Shown: positions 1 to 11,730 of the stretch, one piece after another
Position numbering within the stretch: position 1 is the stretch's first letter
Layout of the letters: every line of letters begins with the position of its first letter
Assembly (NCBI GenBank): GCA_902806575.1
Contig: CADCXD010000019.1
Coordinates: 310,001-374,000, forward strand
Length of the DNA stretch: 64,000 nucleotides
DNA from: Jackrogersella multiformis
Taxonomy: Eukaryota > Ascomycota > Sordariomycetes > Xylariales > Hypoxylaceae
Direction: 5' to 3'
The notes under the pieces: generated by a model
Databases searched by the model: none
What the model was told of the DNA's origin: nothing
The model's input: the letters and a program-made list of their open reading frames with translations, nothing else
Position numbers and translations under genes: made by a program

Positions 1-865
1 GAAACTTCAGGAATACTTGTGAGAAAAGTATATTCCTGATGTAAGGCACATCAAGGGCTATAGCTATACTAGCCCAGCTTTCTTTCACCGAGGCAAGAAA
101 TCCGTGTACGTCGGAATCCGTCTTTAGGCAGCCAAACTCCTCCCCAAAGGCAGATCGCGTAATGATGTCCACTGTGTAGAAAGAGACGAGCTCCGCGAAG
201 TCCACCGGATGGTATTCGCCTGAGTCGCTTGATATATATTTACGTCGAATGAGTTCAAGAAGCGCGTTTATTTGGTCGTTAATTCCGGGCTCGAGGGCAG
301 GCGTCTCACGACCTCCATAGGCTCCAGCTATCTTGGCTTTGAACTTATCATGAGGCCCGGCCTCGAGAAGAGTGAAAACATTGTCATGGTATGGATCGAA
401 TCGAGCGGCCACATACCACTTATATTCTGAAGGTCAGCTTAATTTTCTACGTGGAGTAAAGCATGGGTTCTATTATATATGCTTTCAGTCCAGTCTACAC
501 GGCATCCTAAAAGAACGTTAAGCCAGAGGTAATTATAGAAAACAACTCACGGGATCTCTTCCATACGAACCCCTCGTCGCATTTATTTTCCTGATAACCT
601 CGGGATCATTCGTGGAGAGCTCGTTGGGCCCAACTCTGAACAAAGGGCCATGCTCTTTGTACATGTCTCGATAGATCCAGAATTGCTGCCCACTTTTCGC
701 AACCCTTGCCAGCCATAGATACGAGAAGGAGGCAAGAAATGGACCAGGAATATGTCGAAGGCGATACCACGTCGCGAAGGCCGAAATCGAATAGTAAAGA
801 ACTGCTACCACGCCGGCTAAGAACAAAACCCCTCCAGACGACCAGTCCAAATTGAAGAAAACCAT
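1..865 (-). CDS. cytochrome P450, pisatin-demethylase-like (partial, N-terminal part)
   Basis: Two exons are visible, 551-865 and 1-418, and the gene runs off the left edge. The protein opens with a hydrophobic anchor (about residues 12-30), followed by the proline-rich hinge RHIPGPFLASFSYLW and the conserved stretch GPLFRVGPNELS, as in membrane-anchored fungal class II P450s. Exon 2 continues in phase with WYVAARFDPYHDNVFTLLE and the GGRE tetrad seen in the pisatin demethylase/benzoate hydroxylase-like fungal P450s. The intron 419-550 begins GTGAGT; the AG at 419-420 keeps the frame, whereas a nearer AG does not. The I-helix, ExxR and haem-cysteine motifs lie outside the window, so integrity cannot be judged. 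The substrate is unknown. An ER-membrane monooxygenase role is inferred from the family. Confidence 0.85.
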
Positions 866-1885
866 GATAGACCCAGCGGGGTTACCTAGGTATACAGTCG
901 TTCCTAAAACTAAGTAGTTAGGCGCATTAAAAGGTCGATGACGGCAGAAGATGGACGACGATCTCCATACTAGATAATCGAAAATAAATTAGAGGACTTG
1001 GAGGGATATCCGTCCGTCCGTCCCTAACCCCAAGTCTACCTAGGTAGATACCCTTATATATATCATAAATAGCACCGATCACCCGCCCCCTCTCCAATGC
1101 CATGGGTGTGCCATACGTCTCCAAGCACACATTCGGCAGGATTTGCAAGTGTCAGCATATGCGGGAGTATTTAAGTACTTGAGCAGGCAGGTAGGTATAT
1201 AATACCCTAACCACATACTCAATCCCCTACCCCGATTATCCAATCAGGAACGAACAATATGAGCAGTATCGCAATTGCGATCGTCTACAAAGACCGCACT
1301 ACTAGGTATACAATAAACGTCAAGTGCCAAAATGTCATGCAAGGAAAAGAAGCGTATCAATCAACCCAAACGGCCCGCTGCATATGGTAGGGCCCTACTG
1401 CAGTGACGAAAATGTGCTAACCCAGAAGCCTGTCATCAGTACAGACAGAACGCGATCTAGAACGGACCGTGACCCCCACAAACCGGGAAATCTTTGTCTT
1501 AGGCCCCTTAGTGTAGGCGCATAAGTTCGTAAAGAGACCTTCGGTCGACTAACGGATTGGGTTATTAATCCCTGAGTTAATCATGCTACGGTGGAGTATA
1601 GCAAGCTCGTAGCTTGATATATCACAGCTCGAGCCCTAGTTTATTACATGGAGGCACCCGCATAAGTTCCTTGTCTGCGAACATTGTCCCTAAAAACTAC
1701 ATAGTATGCCATGGTGCATGTCCGAATTCATCCCACTCTCATAAAGCCTGTTATTAAGAATTAAATTGTGACACGGGTCCTCACCTACATCCGTCACTTG
1801 TAATCGGGTCGGCGTTTTTCTTTTCTTTTCTTATATTTGTTAAGGTCAGGATTCATGGGTTTCTCAGATCTCTCTATCGGTTCAT
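866..1885. other. intergenic: P450 upstream region and cca1 3' flank
   Basis: No gene is supported here. Short open frames show no family features. The stretch holds one CCTAGGTA palindrome near 1036-1047 and presumably the promoter of the leftward P450 and the 3' end of cca1. Confidence 0.5.
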
Positions 1886-3707
1886 TCATTCCTTCGGAAT
1901 TCCTAGTTCGGCTCTCCTTTTCTTGACTTCCTCGATAGCGCCCTTCGGGCTCGTTGATGTCGGGTGGCGCAACTGCCATGCATCGCAGACCTCCAGTGCC
2001 CGACCCATCCATATTCCGGGCTTGATATGCAAAGCCTTGGCGAGTTGATTCCCGTCAATTAGTCGTTTGAGGGACGGAGCCTCCATAACGTCCAATTCCT
2101 GTAGATGGTTTAGGAATAGTTCCCATCTACGTATGAATTCCTCGCTCTTTACTATTTGCTTGTTAGTGCTGTGTACGAAAAATGAGTACTGCGCATGACG
2201 CCTTACGCTGCTTTTCTGGTCCTACAGCTAGGTTCTCCATGGCATCCACTAAGAGAGCATACAAGACCTGCAATCTCCAGTGACCAACTCTTGAATCCCA
2301 GTGTTGGATTGCTATGCCAAACCTATCCCTTTCAGCAAGAAACGGCGCATTTTCCACGACTGCTGTCATCAGAGACATAATCTCCGATCTGTTATTATGT
2401 GCGCCAGTTGTGAGATCACAGAGCTTGTTGTTTCCTCTAATACCTTCCCGCACAGCCAATGTTACTAATGGAGGTGGTGGTTTGCCCTTCCCGGTATGGG
2501 GTGGGTCTTTGACATTCTCCCAAGGACATACGGCAGCCAGAATCCAGGCATAATAGTCAGCTAAGTCTGATCGTACGAGTACGTCATAAATAGAACCAGG
2601 GGTTTTATCTTGGCGAAGGGTGTCGAGAAGCTGGTATGTTAGTCTCCAATGGGAGATGTCTGGGGTTGGAGTGTCCGGCTTGGATGGATCAGTGAAAGTT
2701 GTGTGGTAAAGTCCAAGCCTTTCGATATAATCTAAGGCTCTGCGAGGATGATTACCTGCAGTCCCTCGTTAACAAGCCAACGTCATAGCTCACCTCATTA
2801 CAAACTTACCCCTGAGCATTTTCTCGATCTCGGTACCAACCCTCTCACGACTGATTTTCAAGCGGAGAGCGTTGAGGACGCGAGGGTCACTCATAACTTG
2901 CTCCGTAGCCGGGTCAATAATAAACCCTAGGCGGCTAGCAAATCTGACCAATCTGAGGACTCGGAGCGGGTCGTCCATGAAAGTCTGAAATGGGTCAAGG
3001 GGTGTTCTGATCAAGCACGACTTTATGTCTTTTAGTCCGGTAGTGAAGTCCTCGATTTCTCCAGTATTGAGGTTGTAGAAAAGGGCATTGACGGTAGCAT
3101 CTCTTCGTAGTGCATCCTCTTCAGCAGTGCCAAACTCCATCTGAGGGTTGCGGCTATCCTCGGTGTACGTCTCCTTACGGAGATTAACGAAATCAACATG
3201 ATATCCAAAGAGCCTAATAGTCGTAGTCTCAAGGTGTTTAGACTTTTCCGGATTTCGCGCAATCTTATGAAGATCGCCAATATCTGACTCTGCGATGGCG
3301 TGCTTCTTGATGACACCGGGTAGCTCACATAGCGCAAGTATTTCCTCGGAGAATGACTCGCCAGTCATAACATTGATAGCAGTATCAATGTCGTGTGACT
3401 CGATTCCCAACAGCTTGTCGCGAACCCATCCGCCAGCCCAACGCAGCACGACTGGAGCTTCCACCTTGCCTGAATCATCTATGAACTTGGCAGTATCTAG
3501 TAGGAAGGCTTTAAGCTTGGCCTCCCTAGAGGTTAGCTTGATAGTGGGAGCAGCCGACATCCTTCTAACTCGGAATGGCGGTTCAATGTGTGAGCTATCG
3601 CCAATCGCTTCTAATTTCCTCTTTACCATGAGTGAATATGATATCAAACGAGAACCTTTTAGGGAACTCGTATAAAATGTTGGTTTAGGGAAAAGTGACA
3701 GGCGCAT
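1886..3707 (-). CDS. CCA1: CCA-adding tRNA nucleotidyltransferase
   Basis: Adds or repairs the 3'-terminal CCA of tRNAs. Exons are 2810-3707, 2207-2755 and 1886-2151, giving 570 residues. The class II nucleotidyltransferase head is clear: GGWVRD at residues 92-97 and the metal-binding D106-x-D108 in SHDIDTA, followed by RRDATVNALFYN and DDPLRVLRLVRFASRLGF. The C-terminal tail contains KPGIWMGRALEVCDAWQLRHP, typical of fungal Cca1. Residues 1-26 look like a mitochondrial presequence, rich in R, K, S and hydroxylated residues and lacking acids. In-frame methionines at 27 and 50 could start shorter cytosolic or nuclear forms, as in the yeast enzyme. The second intron donor was chosen as GTAAGG at 2206, because it restores phase into the ...KSEEFIRRW exon. 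It is separated from the upstream EGH16-like gene by a divergent promoter region. Confidence 0.93.
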
Positions 3708-5424
3708 GAACTCGGGATCTAAATCAGCAAGTGACAGAGACGCGCATCGGGAAGACGAAAAGACGAAAAGACAGGAAATTCGTGGGTAGAAGAATTAAAT
3801 TATCGCAAGCTACGCCAAAGATCAATCATGAGGACGTCAGCAAGATTTGTAAACCATTTAGATGTGTGTTTGTTCAGGGCTCGTCGCTATAACAGTAGTA
3901 GTGATTGGGGAAGTTTTCAATTTCAACCCAAGGAAGATTAAAGATTGAAGACTAGAGAGTACAGGTACCTAGGTACCCATGTACATAGTATCTAGCTGTC
4001 ATAACCTTGGAACAGACCCGTTTCAAATAATCCGATTGGCTAGTCAGAATTGAGCACTGACCACCTCTGAATGCTCCACTTGACGGGAACTCTACCGATT
4101 TTCCAGAAGCTCAAGGCTCGGAGGACTTTATCGTTACGGGAGCACCTACCTCTAGCTGACCTAGGTAACAATAATGTTTCAATATTAGGTTAATTAATTA
4201 ATTAATTATCATTACCTAGGTAAGGTATGAATAGATGGATCCTTTTTATCAAAACATACCTAGGTACCTACCTACCCACCTTATGTATGTAGGTACCTAC
4301 TTCCTAGAAAATCATCGAAGTTCAATCCATCGAACCCGGAAGACTTTCGGCATCGCACGGAGTGAAACGGCCAAGAACCGTCTGTGCTCATAATCTTCTA
4401 TATACTACGTAGATCTAAGGATCCTCAGATCCCCCGGATTCTCTTATGTACCTTTACCTATCTAGGTAGTTATTAGTTATTGGTTTCTTTTCTCAATAGC
4501 ATCATCTTCTTCATGTATTACTAGATGGATCTTCAGCAGCCCACCTAGCATATGAATTTTATGACGTGCCAATAATTGCAAGTTCCTACGACCACCTCGA
4601 GGCGTTGACAGAATTCAACTGTACCGTCAAGATAGGTACTATGATAGACGATAATAAAGAAGATCGACGTTTCTAAGCTTGTCCTCCCAAATAGGCAATT
4701 ATAGCGAAACATACCTCGCAGCCCATCCTGAACAAAACATAGTTGAGTGATTAGATCTGACCGGGGCTCGAAACGATCTCTCCTCGAACGGACCAATCCG
4801 CGGCGGCATACCCAGAGCCCTGCGAATCGAAAGCTTATTCGAATTCTTAATTGCGATTGGCTCCCCATCTGAGTATCGAAAACTCTATCCGGCAGTCATG
4901 TTCCCGTGGGTGCATACTACTACATACTAGAAGTTCACAGCCACAATGTCGGTAGCTATGTCCAAACTCGTGCCAATACCGCCATGTGATTATACCATGA
5001 TGAGTCTCATATACGGGTCTTGGGCTTTATTTCGACCGGATTGGGGATGGTCAAGGTCGTGTTTCCCATCCCCTACTGCGAGAGATGGCACTGAAACTCG
5101 TCTCTTTTGGAAACATGCTTGATTTGGGTTGTGTTGGTAGAGCTCAGTTTCCTGAGAGTAGTAGGAGGAGGAGAAGGAGGTGGTATGAGCAGAGGAGATG
5201 AAAGACTCATGAATCTTCATCACTCGAAATGTGTATAAGAAGACTGATCTGCCGAGGATGAATTGGTTTTCTCCTCTCATCATCGCATCATCAGCCCTCT
5301 ACCAGCTTACTAGCCTCTCAAGTCTCTACTTCCTTTCACCTGTACTACTTTTCCTTCTCCCTGCCGGTCAGGTTAATCCTCAAGACATAACAGCCCTAGA
5401 CCTACCACCTCCACACATCCCACA
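3708..5424. other. divergent intergenic region between cca1 and the EGH16-like gene
   Basis: It holds several CCTAGGTA/TACCTAGG palindromes (around 3964, 4159, 4213, 4257-4275 and 4290), a (TTAA)n run near 4190-4208 and a pyrimidine-rich leader (about 5285-5424) just before the plus-strand ATG. No coding region is supported. Confidence 0.5.
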
Positions 5425-6326
5425 ATGCCTTCCTTCAAAGCCATCATCGCCCTCGGCCTCCTCGCCACCGTGCAGCTAGCAGCCAGCCACGGCGTCATCA
5501 CCGACGCCACCGGCGACGCAGGCGGGTCCGGCAGTAAGAAGCCCTACCTCCAACAACAACAACAACCTTACCTTACCCAAGCAGTCAAGACACACCCATC
5601 AAGCTAACCACCCCCCTCCCCCACAGTGGCTCTAGGCGTAGACTCCACGACGCCGCGCGACGGCACGCGGCGCAACCCGTTCCAGCAGGACAGCACGCGG
5701 TTCCGGGGGGCGCAGGCGGACACCTTCGGAGAGACGCTAGGCGGCGGCGCCAACGACGTGGAGCAGGGCACGCAGGCGATCATGGCGGAGACGGGGGACC
5801 AGCTGCCGCAGATCACGGCGGGCGGGAAGGTGTCGATGACGCTGCACCAGGTCAACGCCGACGGCGCGGGGCCGTACACGTGCATGATCAGCGCCGACGG
5901 CACGGGCGCGGCCTGGGACGACATCGACGTGGTGACGTCGCCCCCCGGCGACGACTCGCGCGACCGCGACGGCAACGAGACCGACTTCCCGCTCGTCGCC
6001 GCCATCCCCGCGGGCCAGGCCTGCACCGGCACCGTGGCCGGCCAGGACAACGCCTGCCTCGTGCGCTGCCAGAACGGGGCGAGGGCCGGGCCGTTCGGCG
6101 GCGTCGTTCCCGTGCAGAGTGAGTCTAATTTTTCCACATACCTATCTTTATCTTAGGAACCTACCTACCTGCCTACCTGCCGACCTACCTAAGTAAGTAT
6201 TAATTAGCGCGGATGAGGCTGATGGAATATCTAGTGGCCAACACCACATCTCCCGCTTCTACCCGCCGGGCCCTCGCTCGGGCCATCAGGAGGAGGAGCG
6301 CGGCTCGAGCCGTGAAGGTGGAGTGA
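5425..6326 (+). CDS. secreted EGH16/GAS1 (MAS)-like appressorium protein
   Basis: Member of the Egh16/Gas1-Gas2 (MAS3/MAS1) family of small fungal secreted proteins; several members are expressed during appressorium formation in plant pathogens. Three exons, 5425-5533, 5627-6118 and 6235-6326, give 230 residues. Residues 1-21 form a signal peptide (basic start, IIALGLLATVQLA core) with cleavage near AAS-HGV. Family landmarks follow: ITDATGDAGG, STTPRDGTRRNPFQQDSTRF, TFGETLGGG, IMAETGDQLPQ, VSMTLHQVNADGAGPYTCM, AIPAGQACTGTVAGQ, CLVRCQNGARAGPFGGVVPVQ. The last intron (GTGAGT at 6119, CTAG at 6234) was accepted because it joins VPVQ to MANTTSPASTRRALARAI, matching the basic tails of this family. 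Without it the frame would stop at 6156. The molecular function of the family is not established. Confidence 0.88.
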
Positions 6327-6855
6327 TCAAGATCTGCCGTGGGGGAACTTCGCCGATCCATTTTTAACCTCACGCGGGCCTCCGTTGTCGGGTCGGACAA
6401 ACGCCTATTAGTGAGAAGAGGCTCGATTCCCGTTAGCGCTGTTGGTATCTCGCTGGCAGCTCCATTGCGGGGAACAGCACACGCCTTATCGTTGACATCG
6501 TCTGGACCCTGGTGGGACAGGGGAGGAGGGTATCTTGGCCGGCAGTGAACCTGAATGTATGGGTTATCTTTTATTTTATTTTATTTTAGATTTATGTATT
6601 GCTAAGAGCTAACTTGATATATGGACGCTTGTTCTATTCGCGAACCGTAGTCTGAACCCTGACTCCGCAAACTGACCGCTTTTAACCGTGTCCGATATAG
6701 CCAGTACAAAAACATAGAACCCAAGCACGTTATATGACGAGATAGGATATAATCAGTTACGGACATTCAACCCACAAAAATTGTGTTATTTTTGTTTATT
6801 TCTTTTTCAATTTACATAGCAAGCTTAACGACGTATCTCTAACTCCAGAGACAAG
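6327..6855. other. intergenic, EGH16-like 3' flank and MFS promoter
   Basis: Nothing coding is supported. A short T/A-rich run (TTTTATTTTATTTTATTTTA-like) lies near 6570-6590, and another T-rich stretch near 6780-6810 precedes the transporter. Confidence 0.45.
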
Positions 6856-8294
6856 ATGCTGAGCAGAGAGGAAAGCCAAGTTACTCACCTGGAACTCCAA
6901 GAGCGGCCACTGAGGTCGAATTTAAGCCATAACGATGTGACCGAAGAAAGTCATGTATCATCGCAAGAATTAAAACCGGTGGATCGGGGACGAGACGCTT
7001 GGACTGTCTTGATTGCCGGTCTGGTCTTCGAGGCGTTATTCTGGGGTATGCCTGTCTTCTCTTACCGTCATCCCAACCCACTACCATCCTTTCCGAGTCG
7101 TGAGGAGAACTGTGTATCTGACAGATAATACCAGGCTATCCGATGTGCTTCGGCGTCTTCCAGAGCTACTACTCCAGCCTTCCCGAGTTCCAAGACGACA
7201 GCGCCAACATCGCGCTCATCGGCACGATAGCCCAAGGCTTCGCCACCGTCGGAGCCCCGTTCTCCGCTCTCCTGACTAAGAAGTTTCCAAGGTACCAGCG
7301 GCAGCAGATCTGGGTCGGCTGGCCGCTGTGCGTCTTCGGTCTCCTGGCCGCGTCCTTCACCTCGTCAGTCAATGGCCTCATCGGCACCCAGGGGATAATG
7401 TACGGCATCGGGTTCGTGACTCTCACGTATCCCATCATAAACATGATCAACGAATGGTGGGTTGCCCGAAAGGGCATGGCATTCGGTCTCATATCCGCCT
7501 CGTCGGGGGTCACGGGCACCTTTCTGCCGTTCCTGATCGAGTATCTTCTGCATAGATACGGGTACAGGACTACCCTGCGCGTCTGCGCCGTAGCACTAGC
7601 TATCTTTACGCTTCCGCTGGTCCCTCTGCTCAAGGCTCGGCTGCCCGCATCTGAACGGGCTGCTCTGGGGAGAACCGACTGGAGATTCCTTAAGAAGCCG
7701 CTCTTCTATATCTACGGGTCCGCCATCTTCGTCCAAGGGCTCGGGTTCTACTTCCCTATCGTATTCCTACCATCATACGCGGCCTTCATCGACATCCCGC
7801 CGGTCGGCGGGGCCTTGCTCGTGGCCCTGATGTGCATCGCGCAGGTGCTCGGGCAGTTCGCGTTCGGCTACATATCCGACAAGAACCTACCAGTCAGCTT
7901 CCTCGCGATAATATGCTGCGTCGGGGCGTCGATAGCGTCCCTGACGTTCTGGGGGTTCGCCAGGTCGATGGCGTTCCTAACGGTCTTTAGCCTCGTGTAC
8001 GGCTTTTTCGGGTTCGGATTCGGCACGATGCGCGTGGCGATGGGCCGCGCAGTCAGCGACGACCCGTCGACGGTGCTCTCGACCTATTCGATATTTATAT
8101 TTCTGCAAGGGATTGGGAATATCTTCGTCGGGCCGGTTAGTGCGGCGCTGATATCTACGCCGGAGCGGGGGCTTCTTGCGGCTGGAAAATATGGAGGGAT
8201 GGTGATATTAACAAGCTCGTCGTCGGTCTTGGCTGCATTGATTATTGGTGTGTGGCACGGGTATCATGGCTTATTCACCACGATAGCCCCTTAG
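6856..8294 (+). CDS. MFS transporter, monocarboxylate (MCT/SLC16)-like
   Basis: Exons 6856-7045 and 7135-8294 encode 449 residues. A cytosolic acidic N-terminus of about 48 residues is followed by about 12 hydrophobic segments. After the intron the chain continues GYPMCFGVFQSYY and then GTIAQGFATVGAPFSALL, the arrangement of fungal monocarboxylate-permease-like MFS proteins. WWVARKGMAFGL and the central loop with two basic clusters fit the fold. The intron (GTATGC...CCAG) restores the frame with GGC across the junction. Codon use is GC-rich, as in the neighbouring EGH16-like gene. The substrate is unknown; plasma-membrane uptake or export of an organic acid is only a family-level inference. 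Length is normal and nothing is broken. Confidence 0.88.
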
Positions 8295-9631
8295 CGAAGC
8301 TTTATCGTGAACATGTGCCGCGCCTAGGCATGTATGTATGGTAGGTAGGTATGTCGAGGTTGTAATGCAGAGTTCCATCCAAGGGTTGTAACTTGGCAAG
8401 CTACCTAGATACCTAGGTACACTAGCTGACTACCTAGAAAGGCAGAAAGGTTGCTTTGATACCTAGGTCGCTGACTGCGCCTCCACCATGGCAAAGTCTA
8501 GATTCCTCTGGACCCTAATGCTGCCATGCCCTTAGGGGATTTAACAGTGTCGATCATCTGCAATGGCCAGACGGTGATTAACCCTACCCTTTTGGTGGCG
8601 AATCATAACGAACTCCATCCCTAAGTAGCTGCCTATGAAAGAAGTACAAATCAATTTATTGTTCGTTCGGCTACGAAACGAATGCCGGTAGTGGTCATGG
8701 TAGTGGTAATGGTAATGGAAATAAATTAAAGAGGAAGTTCTCGGCGATGAAATCTCGTGGAACGATTTGGGTTTAATAGATTTAATATATCTTAATAGAT
8801 GTAATATGTATATCTCGTGCATATGGGCTGTTGTGAGTAGATTGGATTACCGGTATGTCCCTAATTACTTGGTTACTTACTAAGCTAATTCGAGTTTGAC
8901 GACGTTGATTGGTGCCCACAAGTTCCATTGAAAACGGACAGGGAATACCACGCTAGTACCGTTACACCCGCTACTTTTCTTTCTCTCCTATATCCCAATT
9001 GACGTCATTGTCTACTTACCTAAGGTATGTCTAGGTAGATACACTACCTAGTGTACCTAGGTTGGTAGATACACTAGCGTATTACACAGCTACATCATGA
9101 CTCGACAGCTCCTGTACGTCTGTAGATAAACAGAAACTGTCTTTTTCATGTCACACTACCTACGCTACAGGTCAGATGCCTGAACAATCTTGTAACTTAC
9201 ACAGCCACGGTGATAGACAGAGCTTGGCGAAGAGCAATTGGGAATTCTTTGGCTGTCCAGGCTGTCGTAGCAGCGTAGGTGCAGCGCAGATCGACCTCGT
9301 CTGCGCTAACCAATTTACTAGTTAGGTATCATGATAAGTTGCCTATCTGCGAGATGATATCGCCTACAGTCTTCCGATACATCTATGATAAATATAAAAA
9401 GCTTATCATACCTACCTAGGTACCTAAGGTTAAGCTGCTAAAGTGCCTAGGGTACCTAGTATTTCCCCAGATAGAAAAGACCCGATGATACCTTTGCGCA
9501 TCAGAGGAGGCGGGGAGAGGGGGAAGGGGGAAGGGAGAAAGGGGTTGACATATCAGAGTCAAAAGATATGTTGCGGTTATGACGAATATGAAAAATGATA
9601 CCCTCTAGATTTGGACATAAACACATGCACG

Positions 9632-9667
<36 letters not shown>

Positions 9668-10759
9668 AAGCCCCGGGATCCCTTGTGACTCGCGATTGGG
9701 GAGCTATGATATCGATATGCAAGTTTAAAAAGCGACGGATGGTTAATTGGACCAGCTGGAGAGTCTAGGCGATTCCTCACCTACCTCTTGTCCTTAGTCT
9801 TGCTTGGCTTCGAGCTTAGTAACCGAGGTGCTTGAGTCGTGATATGCTTCCACCAACAAGCAATAAGCAATAACTACCTAGCTACCTAAGGTAAGCAACA
9901 AGCAACAAGCAACTATTAACTATGGTATACGTTATGCCGGGAGATGACAGCAATGTAACCAATAACAACCCGGGGTATCACGAGCAGAATATCCGGGAGG
10001 CAACCCAATTACCACTTCCGGGAAATAGTCTTTGTTGCTCCAACTCCAGTGGAATAGACCTTCCACTTTCTAGAAGCAGGTAAAAGAAATCATGGAGATG
10101 GATATGATGCTCCGCCACATATATTGCATTTTCCGGGCTGCTACCGGTAGGTTATTGTCTCTACTAGTTGTCTCTACCTACCTACTTAGGTACCTGACCT
10201 GGGGTACCTACTAAGCCGGCCGGAGAGGTTCGAGGCAAGATCGGGCGAATTCCGTACGTACCTACCTAGATTATCAGGTTACCTAGGTAGGTAGGTATGT
10301 ACATACCTCAGGTAGCAGAGCCAAGGCAGGCGATGATTAACTAGTAAACTCTATCTGATTCGTAGCATTGGACCATTGGATCATTGGATCCCGTGGATGT
10401 GGTTGAGACCTTCCAGCTTGTTATAAAGGGTTCTTGAACCCAGATTTCTAAGTTTATACAAGTACACAGTTCCTAATAATTCCTAACAATTTCTATAGAA
10501 GATCTCGATCTTTCAACTTCTCACCTTATCAACTACCTGGATAGAGAGTAAATAACTCCTTACTACTTACTACACTTACTATTACACACTTCTTACCTAA
10601 GGTACCATATCTCTTCCATACATACCCCAGTTCTGTCTATTCTCTCATTAACATATACCAAATCTTCGAAGCTAATACATATCTCTTCCTAGATCAAAAC
10701 CAATATACCTAACATATCTACCTACCTACATATTCAAACCAGACAAGACCACAAATACA
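8295..10759. other. intergenic, 2.5 kb, repeat-bearing
   Basis: No gene is supported. It holds a CA dinucleotide repeat (9634-9662), short AGCAAC repeats near 9893-9913, numerous CCTAGGTA motifs (for example 8407, 9413 and around 10264-10300) and a long pyrimidine-rich leader (about 10500-10759) that probably includes the 5' untranslated region of the next gene. Confidence 0.5.
9634..9662. repeat. (CA)n microsatellite
   Basis: About 14 uninterrupted CA units. It lies in intergenic DNA. Short frames reading VCVCVC on the minus strand come only from this repeat. Confidence 0.97.
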
Positions 10760-11317
10760 ATGGCAACAGGTTTTCAAACACAATCGGTTCAGTTCACGAA
10801 CGACTTCGCCGGCGAGCAACCGGTAGCCGAACGAACTACATCGCGGGACTACTCCAACACGGACGAATGGGGTGAGTTTATATGTCCATCTTAAACTGCA
10901 ACTCTCTTAATCCCCTAGTCACTGACCCGTATTCGTAAATAGATGCATCTAAGACGCCCCCCTCCCGCTTCCAAAAGCGCAAGGGCAGCATCTACGCCAC
11001 GCCCTCGTCCCGGGACGGCCACATCGAGCGCAACCGTGACGCCGTCGAGGAATTCCACAAGGCACACTCAAAGCGCGTATGTGACCTCGTCCCCTTGTCG
11101 CTTGAAGCTTCCCCACATCCCCACGTCCCCTAAACCCCCAAGTTGAAGGAGCAATCTCTAACTCTCATCTCACTCTCAGTGGTCGATCTCTAGCTCCGGA
11201 TCCAGCCGCCGCGGCAGCGTGGGCGGTGCTCTGGCCAAAGACCACCACAACACCACCAACGCTAACACCAACGCCAACGCCGGTAGCGAGCAGCAGCGAC
11301 GCAAAGGCAGCCAATAG
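10760..11317 (+). CDS. small conserved fungal protein of unknown function
   Basis: Three exons, 10760-10871, 10943-11076 and 11180-11317, give 127 residues; all introns are GT...AG and the frame holds through the TAG at 11315. The N-terminus FTNDFAGEQP and the core PPSRFQKRKGSIYATPSSR followed by DGH resemble a family of short, charged, soluble proteins I recall from many filamentous fungi without an assigned role. No signal peptide or membrane segment is seen. The C-terminal third is low complexity, with Ser/Arg, then an Asn/Thr-rich run and a basic end (EQQRRKGSQ). The long leader upstream suggests strong or regulated transcription, but that is inference. The conserved SRFQKRKGSIYATP block contains several Ser/Thr next to basic residues and could be phosphorylated. 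Confidence 0.75.
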
Positions 11318-11730
11318 GTATGGACCGCGTGGGCGCCGGTGATATCGTAGGGTCGGGATCGTGAGGAGACCTATGTACTTTAAGTTAGGTATACGTACCT
11401 AAGGAATATATGTATTTTTAAAATACGCTTCCAAGTGCCGCTGTAATTTATAGATCGATTGGCACGTATTTTGTCGATGAAAGGATTCAGTGATAAATCT
11501 GTCTTACGTGAGATTTATTTCTACCTATACCTTATGTAGGTACGTCCAACCTTGGCATGCTGTTGGCTGCTCGGACCCTAGCTGCCTCCTTATACTCCCG
11601 TGGGATTGTCAGCCTAGCTGGCTTACATAAACTTAGGCATTGATATCATCTTTGTAAAGGCCTCCTCCCTTCTGGCGATTGTTTAGGCATTCGACTTTTC
11701 CTACGTCGTTTCTACGACCCTCTAGCTAAC
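11318..11730. other. intergenic, promoter of second P450
   Basis: No gene is supported. A short AT-rich tract follows the small gene (about 11400-11460). Confidence 0.4.

Noticed and set aside
6339..6548. Plus-strand frame downstream of the EGH16-like gene, joinable through an AG at 6409-6410
   Set aside because: The acceptor at 6234 gives a tail that fits the family; this alternative does not.
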